A stretch of 64,000 bases of DNA. It comes from Aeromicrobium wangtongii (GTDB lineage Bacteria > Actinomycetota > Actinomycetes > Propionibacteriales > Nocardioidaceae). The stretch is taken from positions 124,001 through 188,000 of the forward strand of contig NZ_CP102173.1 of the NCBI RefSeq assembly GCF_024584515.1, read 5' to 3'. Every line of letters begins with the position of its first letter. Positions within the stretch are counted from its first letter, which is position 1. The notes below the pieces were generated by a model, which was given only the letters and a program-made list of their open reading frames with translations, had not been told where the DNA came from and did no database searches. This document shows, piece by piece, positions 9,710 to 17,917 of the stretch. Position numbers and translations under genes: made by a program.

Positions 9710-10219
9710 TCAGCTCGAGGCGTGGTTGCCGGTCGTGGCGATGTCGTGGTCGTTGCGGTGCTCGATGTCGCCCTCGGGCTCCTTGGCCAGCAGGAACGAG
9801 CCGACGGCCCAGACGAGGGCGCCGATGAGGCCGACGTAGACGCCCATCTCGGTGTCGAAGCCGGCCTTGCGCTCAGCGCCGCCCGGAACCTCGAACAGGT
9901 ACGACAGGGCCAGTCCGGTGGCCGCGATGCCCGCTGCCATGGACGACAGCGACAGGCCGCGGTGCTGGCGGCGGGTGGCTCGCTTCGCGGCGTACAGCAG
10001 GGCGGCGGCGAAACCGATGCCCAGGTAGGCCGTGAAGGGGATGACCGTGTCGGTCTCGTAGCCGCTGAAGCTCTTGTCGTCCGTGGTGACCCAGGCCAGG
10101 AAGGTCGCGATCAGGAAGATCACGGCGCCGGCGCTGGCGACGTAGGCGCCCATCGGGTTGGCGCGGTGCGGCTCGTAGACCGTGCGGTCGTTGCTGGGAG
10201 TGTTGGTGTAGTTGCTCAT
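9710..10219 (-). CDS. Four-helix membrane protein, function unknown
   Basis: A hypothetical protein of 169 residues. After a polar N-terminus (about 22 residues) it has four hydrophobic segments at roughly 25-45, 63-80, 92-110 and 126-146, and ends in a polar tail rich in Asp, Glu and His. I do not recognise a family signature. The start is an ATG at 10219. It stands alone on the minus strand, with the nearest plus-strand gene starting 141 bp away. A structural or stress-related membrane role is possible, but nothing in the sequence shows one. Confidence 0.7.
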   Translation of the reverse strand: MSNYTNTPSNDRTVYEPHRANPMGAYVASAGAVIFLIATFLAWVTTDDKSFSGYETDTVIPFTAYLGIGFAAALLYAAKRATRRQHRGLSLSSMAAGIAATGLALSYLFEVPGGAERKAGFDTEMGVYVGLIGALVWAVGSFLLAKEPEGDIEHRNDHDIATTGNHASS

Positions 10220-10360
10220 GTCCGCCCGTTACCCGGCGCTCGCGCGTTCGAGACAGATTCATCAGGGGAATCTCAGGTTTGCGGTCTTGACGCGCGATCA
10301 CACGAGTGCTGGTCGGTCAGGGATGGGATTGAGGGCGCCCCGCGTGGGAACTGCGACATC

Positions 10361-10618
10361 ATGACTGAACCGCAGACGATCACGATCGACCACGTGCGTG
10401 CCCTCCTGGATGCCGGTCCGGGCGCGACCATCGGCCTCATCGGGGGCCGGGTCGAGGTCATCGCGGCCGACCGCCGCGACGCCGACGACTACCGGGGTGC
10501 CCTGGAGGTCATCACGCGCGACGACCTCCAGGACCGCATCGGGGAGGACCCGGACGACTCCGTGCTCGCCGAGCAGGCCGACCACCTGTCGATGGCGGCC
10601 CGGACGCTCGGCGGCTGA
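10361..10618 (+). CDS. Small acidic hypothetical protein (85 aa)
   Basis: An 85-residue soluble protein starting at the ATG at 10361. It is strongly acidic, with DDYRG, DDLQDR and EDPDDS clusters. A central strand-like segment (ATIGLIGGRVEVIAAD) suggests a small alpha/beta fold. The frame is open upstream but the upstream part is antisense to the membrane protein gene, and the ATG gives a sensible N-terminus. I recognise no family. It converges with the aminotransferase gene with an 11-bp gap. Confidence 0.6.
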   Translation: MTEPQTITIDHVRALLDAGPGATIGLIGGRVEVIAADRRDADDYRGALEVITRDDLQDRIGEDPDDSVLAEQADHLSMAARTLGG

Positions 10619-10629
10619 CGCGCCGCCGG

Positions 10630-11940
10630 TCAGGAGCAGGGGGACAGGGCCGCGGCCAGCGCGTCGAGACCGAGGCCCGCGGGCACCGGACGGGGGTCGT
10701 CGAGCACGATCCAGACGCCGTCGACCAGCTCGTAGCGGCCCGCGCGGTCGCCCGTCACCCAGGCGGTGAGCCCCGCCAGCAGCCGATCGACGTCCTCCTC
10801 GGTGGTGCCGACGCCGATGCTGGCGCGCACCGCGCCCTCGCCCCAGCCGAGCCGGTCGAGCAGGGGATGGGCGCAGAACCGTCCGTCGCGCACCGAGACG
10901 CCGTGCTCGGCGGCCAGGAACGCGGCCAGCAGCGCCGGGTCGGTGCCGGCGAGGCGGAACGTGACCACGCCGATGGGCGCCGCGGAGTCTGACCAGACCC
11001 GCGCGACGTCGATGCCCGGCAGCGCGGCGACCCCCTCGGCGAGTCGGCGGTGCAGGCGGTTCTCGTGCTCGCGCCAGGCGTCCTCGGGCAGTGCCGACAG
11101 CTCGGCGGCAGCCGTCGCCAGGGCGGTCGCGCCGATCAGGTTGGGGGTGCCGGCCTCGTGGCGGGCCGGGGCGGTCGTCCACTCGACGGAGCCGGTCGTG
11201 ACCTGGCGGACGGCGCCACCGCCGGCCAGGTGCGGCTCGCTGACGTCGAGCCAGTCGCGGCGGCCGACCAGCGCCCCGGAGCCGAAGGGCGCGTAGAGCT
11301 TGTGGCCGGAGAAGGCGACGTAGTCGACGCCCGAGGCCTCCAGCGACAGCCGGCGATGGGCCAGCAGTTGCGCCCCGTCGACGAACACCCGGCAGCCGTA
11401 CCGGTGCGCCAGCTCGACGATCGCGGGCAGCGGCAACGACTCGCCGGTCACGTTGGACGCGCCGGTGATCGCCAGCAGGGCGATGGGGCGCGCGGACAGC
11501 ACACCCTCGAGGGCGGCGAGCGTCCCACCGACGGTGGGCCGGGCCTGGACGATCTCGTGCCCGCCGGGGCTGCGGTCCCACGGCAGGAGATTGGCGTGGT
11601 GCTCGACGTCCAGGGTCAGGACGCGTCCGGGTACGGCGGAGGCGAGCAGGTTGACCGCATCGGTCGTGTTGCGCACGAAGATCGTGACGTCGTCGCTACG
11701 GGCGCCGACGAACTGCCCGACATCGCGGCGCGCCCGCTCGTACAGGGCGGTCGAGACCTGCGAGGAGTAGCCGGAGCCGCGGTGGACGCTGGCGTACCAG
11801 GGCAGGGCGGCGGTGACCTGCTCGGCGACCGCGGTCAGCGAGGGGGCGCTGGCGGCGCCGTCGAAGTTGGCGTGCCGCACGAGGCGGCCGTCCAGGAGGG
11901 GGATCTCGAGCTCGGCGCCGACAAGGGGGAGGAGGGGCAC
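10630..11940 (-). CDS. Class V aminotransferase / cysteine desulfurase-like PLP enzyme under a SAM-IV riboswitch
   Basis: A fold-type I PLP enzyme of 436 residues related to SufS/Csd desulfurases and selenocysteine lyases. The cofactor lysine lies in SGHKLYAPFG, the aspartate-type cofactor contact in FVDGAQLLAH, and the histidine in DVEHHANLLPW. Near the C-terminus RDGRFCAHP matches the loop that carries the sulfur-accepting cysteine in SufS-type enzymes, so sulfur transfer or C-S lyase chemistry is likely; the actual substrate is unknown. The last 30 residues form a small extra tail. The start is the GTG at 11940, with GAAGGA six bases upstream. A SAM-IV riboswitch lies immediately upstream, which ties it to methionine/SAM or sulfur supply. 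Confidence 0.85.
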   Translation of the reverse strand: MPLLPLVGAELEIPLLDGRLVRHANFDGAASAPSLTAVAEQVTAALPWYASVHRGSGYSSQVSTALYERARRDVGQFVGARSDDVTIFVRNTTDAVNLLASAVPGRVLTLDVEHHANLLPWDRSPGGHEIVQARPTVGGTLAALEGVLSARPIALLAITGASNVTGESLPLPAIVELAHRYGCRVFVDGAQLLAHRRLSLEASGVDYVAFSGHKLYAPFGSGALVGRRDWLDVSEPHLAGGGAVRQVTTGSVEWTTAPARHEAGTPNLIGATALATAAAELSALPEDAWREHENRLHRRLAEGVAALPGIDVARVWSDSAAPIGVVTFRLAGTDPALLAAFLAAEHGVSVRDGRFCAHPLLDRLGWGEGAVRASIGVGTTEEDVDRLLAGLTAWVTGDRAGRYELVDGVWIVLDDPRPVPAGLGLDALAAALSPCS

Positions 11941-11951
11941 GGGACATCCTT

Positions 11952-12077
11952 CGTTCGCATTTGCCCGGGCCGATCGGCCAGGACCTGGTCGTCACCCGGA
12001 GCACCCCACCGCGAAAAGGAGGGTTGCCGACCAGCAAGCCGGGGCTGTGCGTCAGGGACGCGCTGGTACTCGTGACC
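11952..12077 (-). promoter_or_regulatory. SAM-IV riboswitch
   Basis: Read on the minus strand from 12077, the sequence begins GGTCACGAGTACCAGCG. It then shows GCCCCGGCTTGCTGG, CGGCAACCCTCC, GCGGTGGGGTG and CCGGGTGACGACC in the order and spacing of the actinobacterial SAM-IV aptamer. The outer stem pairs GGTC with GACC. A further hairpin TGGCCGATCGGCC is followed by GGGCAAATGCG, which fits the 3' pseudoknot part. The aptamer ends only a few bases before the ribosome site of the PLP enzyme gene, so binding of S-adenosylmethionine probably blocks translation. The identification comes from memory of the published consensus, not from a covariance search. Confidence 0.9.
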
Positions 12078-12273
12078 GTGGCTCCAAATGTGCCAGCGTG
12101 AGCGCTCGCGGCGACTCCAAATCTCGCGATGTGGACGAACGTCCGAATGGTGAGACAGCGCCCGCGGGCGCTGACATCCCGTCATGATCCTCCTGACGGT
12201 TCGCCCGCAGTGCAGGCGATCCGGGCCGAATCCGCCGACTGCCGCCGGCACCCGACATCTGGAGGACGTCCTC

Positions 12274-13701
12274 GTGGACACCTGGAACCTGACCGCCCTG
12301 GCTGTGACGCTGGGCCTCTTCGCGGGGCTCTACGTCCTGGGGCGCAATCGTCTGAACTTCAGCGTGCTGACATTCGTGGCACTCTTCGTGGGCGCCGGCG
12401 TCGGCCTGGTGTTCCGCGATCACGTCGACTACATCCAGCCGCTGGGCCGGGTGTACATCAACCTGCTGCTGACGATCGTCGCCCCGCTGGTCATCGTGTC
12501 GATCCTGTCGAGCATCACCTCGCTCGGCTCGACCGAGAAGCTGCGCACGATCGGCACCTCCTCGGTCGTGTGGCTGATGGGCCTCAACGCGCTGGCGATC
12601 CTGCTCACCCTCGGGTTGTCGCTGTGGATCGGCGTCGGCAAGAACGCCGATCTCGCGACGCAGGGGGTCGACACCCGGGCGCTCGACGAGATCAAGAAGC
12701 CGTTCGCCGAGGTGTTCATCGGGTTCTTCCCGACCAACATCGTCCAGGACATCTCCGAGAACAACATCATCCCGATCATCGTGTTCACGCTGCTGATCGC
12801 GGTCGCGTGCTCGCTGGTCGCGGACCGTTCGCCCGAGAAGGTCGCACCGCTGATCAGCCTGATCGAGGCCGCGCGGGAGATCATCTACAAGGCCGTCGGC
12901 TTCGTGATCGCCCTGACGCCGTACGCGGTGCTGGTGCTCACCGCTGTCGCCGCGTCGACGGCCTCGGCCGGCAAGGAGCAGCTGAGCGCCCTGCTCGGAC
13001 TGCTCGTCGTGGCCTACATCGCCTGCTTCGTGCACGCCTTCGTCGTCAACGCCGTGGTCCTGCGGGTCGCCGCGGACGTCAACCCGGTCGCGTTCTTCCG
13101 CAAGATCGCCCCGGCCCAGCTCACCGCGTTCACGACGCAGAGCAGCGCCGGCACGCTGCCGGTGACGACGAGCGTCCTGACCTCGCGGGTCGGTGTGCCG
13201 GCCGATGTCGCCGGGTTCACGGCGCCGCTCGGCACCACGATCGGCATGCCCGGCTGCGCCGGTGTCTGGCCCATCATCCTGGCGGTGTTCGCCGTCAACG
13301 GACTGGGCATCGACTACAGCCTGGCCGACTACGCCGTGCTGGCGCTGCTGAGCCTGCTGGTCTCGATCGGCACGGCAGGCGTGCCCGGCACCGCGACCAT
13401 CACCGCCACGACGGTGCTCGCGGCAGCGGGACTGCCGCTCGAGGTCGTCGTCCTCACCCTGCCGATCAGCGCGATCGTCGACATGGCCCGCACCATGAAC
13501 AACGTCACGGCTGCGGCCGTGGCCGCCACGGTCGTCGCCCGCCGGGCCGGCCGCCTCGACGACGTGATGTTCGCGAGCAGCCACGACGAGCCGCTCGGCC
13601 GCCGGCGCCAGCTGCCGCCCGGCGTCGAGACCGCGGACGGCGTCCCCGTCGGCGTCTGCGGCATCGACGACCGTCCCACCTCTTCCACGATCACACGATG
13701 A
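12274..13701 (+). CDS. Dicarboxylate/amino acid:cation symporter (DAACS family), cystine-transporter-like
   Basis: A membrane transporter of 475 residues with about eight transmembrane helices and two re-entrant loops. The first hairpin region has TTQSSAGTLPVT, matching the serine-rich loop of the family. The usual NMDG sodium-site motif is replaced by IGMPGCAGVWP, which resembles the IGxNGCAG motif that I recall from TcyP/YdjN cystine carriers. I therefore favour L-cystine or a similar amino acid over aspartate/glutamate. I chose the GTG at 12274 because GGAGGA lies seven bases before it; an ATG at 12184 is in frame but lacks a ribosome site. It is divergent from the SAM-IV controlled enzyme, and the pairing suggests a sulfur amino acid unit. 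Confidence 0.82.
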   Translation: MDTWNLTALAVTLGLFAGLYVLGRNRLNFSVLTFVALFVGAGVGLVFRDHVDYIQPLGRVYINLLLTIVAPLVIVSILSSITSLGSTEKLRTIGTSSVVWLMGLNALAILLTLGLSLWIGVGKNADLATQGVDTRALDEIKKPFAEVFIGFFPTNIVQDISENNIIPIIVFTLLIAVACSLVADRSPEKVAPLISLIEAAREIIYKAVGFVIALTPYAVLVLTAVAASTASAGKEQLSALLGLLVVAYIACFVHAFVVNAVVLRVAADVNPVAFFRKIAPAQLTAFTTQSSAGTLPVTTSVLTSRVGVPADVAGFTAPLGTTIGMPGCAGVWPIILAVFAVNGLGIDYSLADYAVLALLSLLVSIGTAGVPGTATITATTVLAAAGLPLEVVVLTLPISAIVDMARTMNNVTAAAVAATVVARRAGRLDDVMFASSHDEPLGRRRQLPPGVETADGVPVGVCGIDDRPTSSTITR

Positions 13702-13730
13702 CCACCTCGTCCGACCAAGGAGCACCTCAC

Positions 13731-15011
13731 GTGTCCACGATCTCCCCCCGATTCCGCCGCGCTCGGCGCCTGCTCGCCGCTGCCCTGCTGAGCTCCGGCC
13801 TGATCCTGAGCGCCCAGGCCATCTACGTGCAGGCCAGCGCCGCCAGCGTCGAGTGGGTCGACGGCGGTGACGACTCGCCGTGCCTGCAGGACGACAAGGG
13901 CGCCGCGCTGACGTCGCTCCCGGTCGACAAGTTCTGCACGCCGATCGGCGGCTGCTACCAGGACGACGACGGCAAGTGGGTCCTGCCCAGCCGCAAGACG
14001 GGCATCTGGCAGGGCAACCCGAACGACGTCAAGTACGCCGACGAGATCGCGGCCGCTCCGACGACCCCGCAGCCGACGACCCCGAAGCCCGTGACGCCCA
14101 AGCCCGTCGCGGCCAAGCCGACGCCGAAGGCCACGACGCCCGGTGCCAAGAGCGCGACCCCCACGGCCGCCGCGCCGGGCCTGGCCGATCCGGCCACCGA
14201 GACCGCAGCCCCGGCGGCCCCGACCGCTCCGGCCGCGCCGACCGTGACGGTGAAGGGCTCGGACGTCACGGTCTCGTGGCTAGCCGGCCCGAACGCGGCG
14301 CTGGAGAGCGTCAGCGGGTACGTCGTGCAGCTGACGAACGCCGCGCCGGTCCAGGTCGACGCGCAGACGCTGAAGCACACGTTCACCGATCTCGAGGACG
14401 GCAGCTACCGGGCCGCCGTGCAGGCAGTCAACGCTGCCGGTCCGTCCCTGACGTCGGCTCCGTCGGAGGTCGCCACAATCGGGACGCCGATCGCCGAGAC
14501 CGTCGGGACCGTCGCGGTCGACGGTGAGCTGGAGCCCGGTGGGACGGTGACCGTGACCGGTACCGGCTTCGCGGCGAACGTCCCCGAGCTGGCGCTCGAG
14601 CTGCACTCCGACCCGGTCGCCCTCGGCACCGTGGCCACCGACACGTCTGGCGCCTTCACGACCACCGTCACGATCCCGGCGACGGTCGAGCCGGGCGACC
14701 ACTCGGTCGTCGTGCTGTACGAGGGCACGCAGATCACCAGCTCACCGGTCGCGGTCGCGGCACCGGCAGCGGCCGCCGCTGAGACGACGCCGGGCGAGAC
14801 CGTCCCGCCGGTCGTCGGACTGGTGATCCTGCTGGCGCTGGGCGCCCTCGGGCTGGCGTCGCTGGCCTGGCACGTCGCCACCGGCCGCCGTCGCCGCGAG
14901 CGCAACCGGCTGCCCGTGGCAGCGGACGCAACCGCTGTCGATCGTCCCGTGGTGGGCGACGACCTCATCGTCGAGCGCCCGTTGGCGCAGAGCACGGCGG
15001 GGGTGAGCTGA
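13731..15011 (+). CDS. Exported, membrane-anchored protein with fibronectin-III-like domain
   Basis: A 426-residue protein. A basic N-terminus and hydrophobic core (about residues 12-35) form a signal peptide. A short Cys-containing domain follows (CLQDD, FCTPIGGCYQDDDGKW), then a Pro/Thr/Lys-rich linker of about 75 residues. Next come a fibronectin type III-like domain (about 185-265, ending AVNAAGPSLTSAPS) and an Ig-like domain (about 270-350). It ends with one transmembrane helix and a basic RRRRERN stop-transfer segment. The function is unknown; an adhesin or surface-scaffold role is a guess. The GTG at 13731 has AAGGAG eight bases upstream, whereas the ATG at 13698 overlaps the symporter stop. 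It is probably co-transcribed with the symporter. Confidence 0.75.
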   Translation: MSTISPRFRRARRLLAAALLSSGLILSAQAIYVQASAASVEWVDGGDDSPCLQDDKGAALTSLPVDKFCTPIGGCYQDDDGKWVLPSRKTGIWQGNPNDVKYADEIAAAPTTPQPTTPKPVTPKPVAAKPTPKATTPGAKSATPTAAAPGLADPATETAAPAAPTAPAAPTVTVKGSDVTVSWLAGPNAALESVSGYVVQLTNAAPVQVDAQTLKHTFTDLEDGSYRAAVQAVNAAGPSLTSAPSEVATIGTPIAETVGTVAVDGELEPGGTVTVTGTGFAANVPELALELHSDPVALGTVATDTSGAFTTTVTIPATVEPGDHSVVVLYEGTQITSSPVAVAAPAAAAAETTPGETVPPVVGLVILLALGALGLASLAWHVATGRRRRERNRLPVAADATAVDRPVVGDDLIVERPLAQSTAGVS

Positions 15012-15133
15012 CCACGAGCACCAGCTGTAGACGGCTGGGCCGCCGAGATCTCGACACCCTGGGCAGCCCAGCCTGACGATCCATGACATGCACGAACCGA
15101 TCTGCCCAGTGTGGCAGAGGAAGTGACATCCCC

Positions 15134-17845
15134 ATGCCCAACATCACTCTGCGACGCGGACTCGCCACCGCAGCAGCAGCCGCTGTCGCCGCGTCCTCGC
15201 TGCTCGGGCTCGGCAGTGCTGCCCAGGCCGCCGCGCCCGCCCCCACCCTCGGCGCCACCGTCGACTACTTCGACGACGCCTACACCGCGCTCGGCGCCAA
15301 CAGCGTCTTCGAGACCGTGACGATCGAGCGCTTCGAGTACATCTTGAAGAACGTCACCGGCAATGTCGCCTTCTTCATCGGCGACCCCGGCACCGTGTCG
15401 AGCCAGGCCACGATCGGCCACATCCAGAAGGTCGCCAAGGACCGCGGCATCGATCGCATCTACAACTTCACGCCCAAGCTGGACGGCGGCTCGCTGGACG
15501 TCTGGGACGTTGACGGCGCCGGGCTCAACGCCACGGGTCGCGCCTACTTCGCGGCGAGGGGCGACCAGCTGATCAACGATTACCTGAACAAGGACGTCCA
15601 GACCAGGTTCGCCAAGAACGAGTCCAGCGACCCCTACCTGTTCGTCTACAACAAGGACCGCACGGTCGACGGGCAGGAGGATCGCATCGTGGCCGCGCTC
15701 TCCGGCGCGAAGACGGTCGCCGACCTCGACACCGACGCCGAGGCGACCGCCTACGAGAACCAGGTCAAGGACGTCCTCGGGGCGGTTCCGGCCGACGACC
15801 TGGTCACGACGACGAACTTCGAGTTCCAGCGTGCCGAGGTCAACCGTCGCCACAGCACGACCCCGTCCTACAGTGACGCCACGCGGTACGGCGCCGACAT
15901 CCTGGACGTCGCCGACGCGACCGACGGCTTCCGCGTGCAGACGCTGACCTATCCCGAGCTGGTGCACCTGCTGCAGCAGCCCGGTGACATCCCGATCCTG
16001 TTCGGCGGCACGTGGTGCCACAACACCCGGGCGATCATCAAGTTCGTCAACGCCGACGCCCAGAAGTACGGCGTGAAGACGGTCTACAACTTCGACTTCT
16101 CCCTGTTCTCCACGAGCAACGGCGGATCGAACTACGACCACATCCGCGATAACCCCGTGCTGGTGGAGGAAGATGGCGTGCAGAAGGCCACCCGGCCGTC
16201 GCACCTGTACGGCGACCTGATCAACACCTACCTGCCCAATGCCGTCACGCAGTACCGCACCGCCGCGGACGTCGCCGAGCTCGGCGGCAGCGTGAACGCG
16301 GTGTCGTACTACCCCGGTGGTGACACGTCCAAGGAGCCCAAGCAGGCCCGCAAGATCCAGGTTGGCCACTTCCTGACCTACAACAAGGACCACAAGGACG
16401 CCGAGGGCACCCCCGCCCCCGTCGTGGACCAGGCGATCCGCCAGAACGACGACGGCGGCCACACCGAGCACATGACCGAGTGGTGGTTCACCGCCGGCCG
16501 TGACCTGCCGGCCGGGGACGGGACGCTGCGCGGAGCGGCCAACCCGGCGTCCGAGGCGGGCAGCAACCAGCTGCAGAACCAGCGCGCCTTTGCCAAGGAG
16601 GCGATCGACGAGATCGACACGGTGTTCAAGGGGTTCGCGGACCAGGGGTTCTCGACCACGACCTCCGTCACGGAGGTGCCCGCCCGGGAGGGTGCCACCG
16701 ACCCCGCGATCGACATCTCCGTGGCCGCGCCCGGCCACGCCCCATTCATCTCGCTGAACACGGCGGGCGCGAACGCCGCACCATCGTCGGCGGCCGGCAA
16801 GCCGCGTGGAACGGTCGCGGTGCTCGACGGCTCGACGAAGATCGCCCAGGCGCGGCTCAAGCGCGACGGCACGGTCCGGATCACGCTGCCGGCCCAGACC
16901 GCCCGCAGCAAGTCGTACACCGTCAGGTACCTGGGTCGTGGCAACGTGCTGAGCTCGTCGCAGGTCACGTTCTTGCTCAGGGAGCCGTCCGCTACGACCC
17001 TGGGCGAGCTGCGCAGCCGTGTCTTCGGCGTGGACGGAACCGTGACGGCGACAGTGACGACCGCGAAGGGCGCGACGGGCACGGCCACCCTGACCGGTCT
17101 GCCCGGTGGAGACGTCACGGGCACGGTCAAGGACGGCACCGGGACGTTCAGCGTCCCGGCGTCGACCCCGGCCGGCGTCCACTCCGTCACGGCGACCTAC
17201 CTCGGGGACGGCGCCTTCGGCCCCTCCACGTCGCAGTCCGGCACGCTGACCATCACCAAGGCGCCCACGTCGCTGGTCACCAGCGTCACCGGCGCCCCCT
17301 ACGGGACGTTCGCCTCGGTCGGCATCCGGGTGGCCGGTCCTGCAGGGCAGCCGACGACGGGACAGGTGACCGTCACGGTGGGTGGCACGACGCAGACGGT
17401 CCCGGTGGACGGCGCGGGACGCGCGACGGTCTCGGTGCCGCGGACGCTGGCGCCCAAGACGTATGCGGTCACGGCGGTGTACTCCGGTACCAGCAACCTG
17501 ATCGCCTCGAGCGCATTCACCCGGGTGACGGTCACCAAGGGAGCGACCAAGGCCCCGGCGTTCGCCGCCAAGGGCAGCGTCAAGGCCAAGAAGAAGGGCA
17601 AGGCCTCGATCAACGTCTCGACGCCTGCCGGACTGGCCAAGGCGACCGGCAAGGTCAAGATCCAGCTCAAGAAGGGCAGCACGACCAAGAAGGTCACCGT
17701 GACGCTCAAGAACGGTCGTGCCACGGTCTCGCTGCCCAAGCTGGCCAAGGGCGCGTGGAAGGTCAAGGCCACCTACCTGGGCGACGCCAACTACGCGCCG
17801 ACCAGGACCGTCAGCATCGCCAAGAAGCTGAAGGTCAAGGCCTGA
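15134..17845 (+). CDS. Secreted thioredoxin-like protein with C-terminal Ig-like repeats
   Basis: An exported protein of 903 residues with a signal peptide ending near AAQAAAP. Residues about 35-330 look like two thioredoxin-like halves: the first has FFIGDPGT where the second has FGGTWCHNTR, a single-cysteine variant of the thioredoxin active site. From about residue 530 there are at least three Ig-like (Big_3_5 type) repeats with the recurring pattern GVHSVTATYLGDGAFGPS / TYAVTAVYSGTSN / AWKVKATYLGDANYAPT. The C-terminus is Lys-rich. A role in redox chemistry or binding at the cell surface is inferred from the fold only. There is no C-terminal membrane helix or sortase motif. The start is the ATG at 15134, with GAGGAAG upstream. 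Confidence 0.75.
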   Translation: MPNITLRRGLATAAAAAVAASSLLGLGSAAQAAAPAPTLGATVDYFDDAYTALGANSVFETVTIERFEYILKNVTGNVAFFIGDPGTVSSQATIGHIQKVAKDRGIDRIYNFTPKLDGGSLDVWDVDGAGLNATGRAYFAARGDQLINDYLNKDVQTRFAKNESSDPYLFVYNKDRTVDGQEDRIVAALSGAKTVADLDTDAEATAYENQVKDVLGAVPADDLVTTTNFEFQRAEVNRRHSTTPSYSDATRYGADILDVADATDGFRVQTLTYPELVHLLQQPGDIPILFGGTWCHNTRAIIKFVNADAQKYGVKTVYNFDFSLFSTSNGGSNYDHIRDNPVLVEEDGVQKATRPSHLYGDLINTYLPNAVTQYRTAADVAELGGSVNAVSYYPGGDTSKEPKQARKIQVGHFLTYNKDHKDAEGTPAPVVDQAIRQNDDGGHTEHMTEWWFTAGRDLPAGDGTLRGAANPASEAGSNQLQNQRAFAKEAIDEIDTVFKGFADQGFSTTTSVTEVPAREGATDPAIDISVAAPGHAPFISLNTAGANAAPSSAAGKPRGTVAVLDGSTKIAQARLKRDGTVRITLPAQTARSKSYTVRYLGRGNVLSSSQVTFLLREPSATTLGELRSRVFGVDGTVTATVTTAKGATGTATLTGLPGGDVTGTVKDGTGTFSVPASTPAGVHSVTATYLGDGAFGPSTSQSGTLTITKAPTSLVTSVTGAPYGTFASVGIRVAGPAGQPTTGQVTVTVGGTTQTVPVDGAGRATVSVPRTLAPKTYAVTAVYSGTSNLIASSAFTRVTVTKGATKAPAFAAKGSVKAKKKGKASINVSTPAGLAKATGKVKIQLKKGSTTKKVTVTLKNGRATVSLPKLAKGAWKVKATYLGDANYAPTRTVSIAKKLKVKA

Positions 17846-17864
17846 CGCCACCCGGCACCGCAAC

Positions 17865-17902
17865 GACGAAGCCCCGGACCGAGATCGGTCCGGGGCTTCG
17901 TC
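17865..17902. terminator. Bidirectional terminator between convergent genes
   Basis: A long perfect stem (GACGAAGCCCCGGACCGA / TCGGTCCGGGGCTTCGTC) with a minimal loop lies between the stop of the Ig-repeat gene and the stop of the PEP carboxykinase homologue. It could serve both. Confidence 0.85.
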
Positions 17903-17917
17903 ATGGCCTGGGGTGGA

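Noticed and set aside
14405..17863. Very long open frame (over 1100 codons) on the minus strand
   Set aside because: It is a shadow of the two exported-protein genes on the plus strand. It has no start context, an Arg/Gly/Val-rich composition typical of antisense high-GC frames and no recognisable domain.
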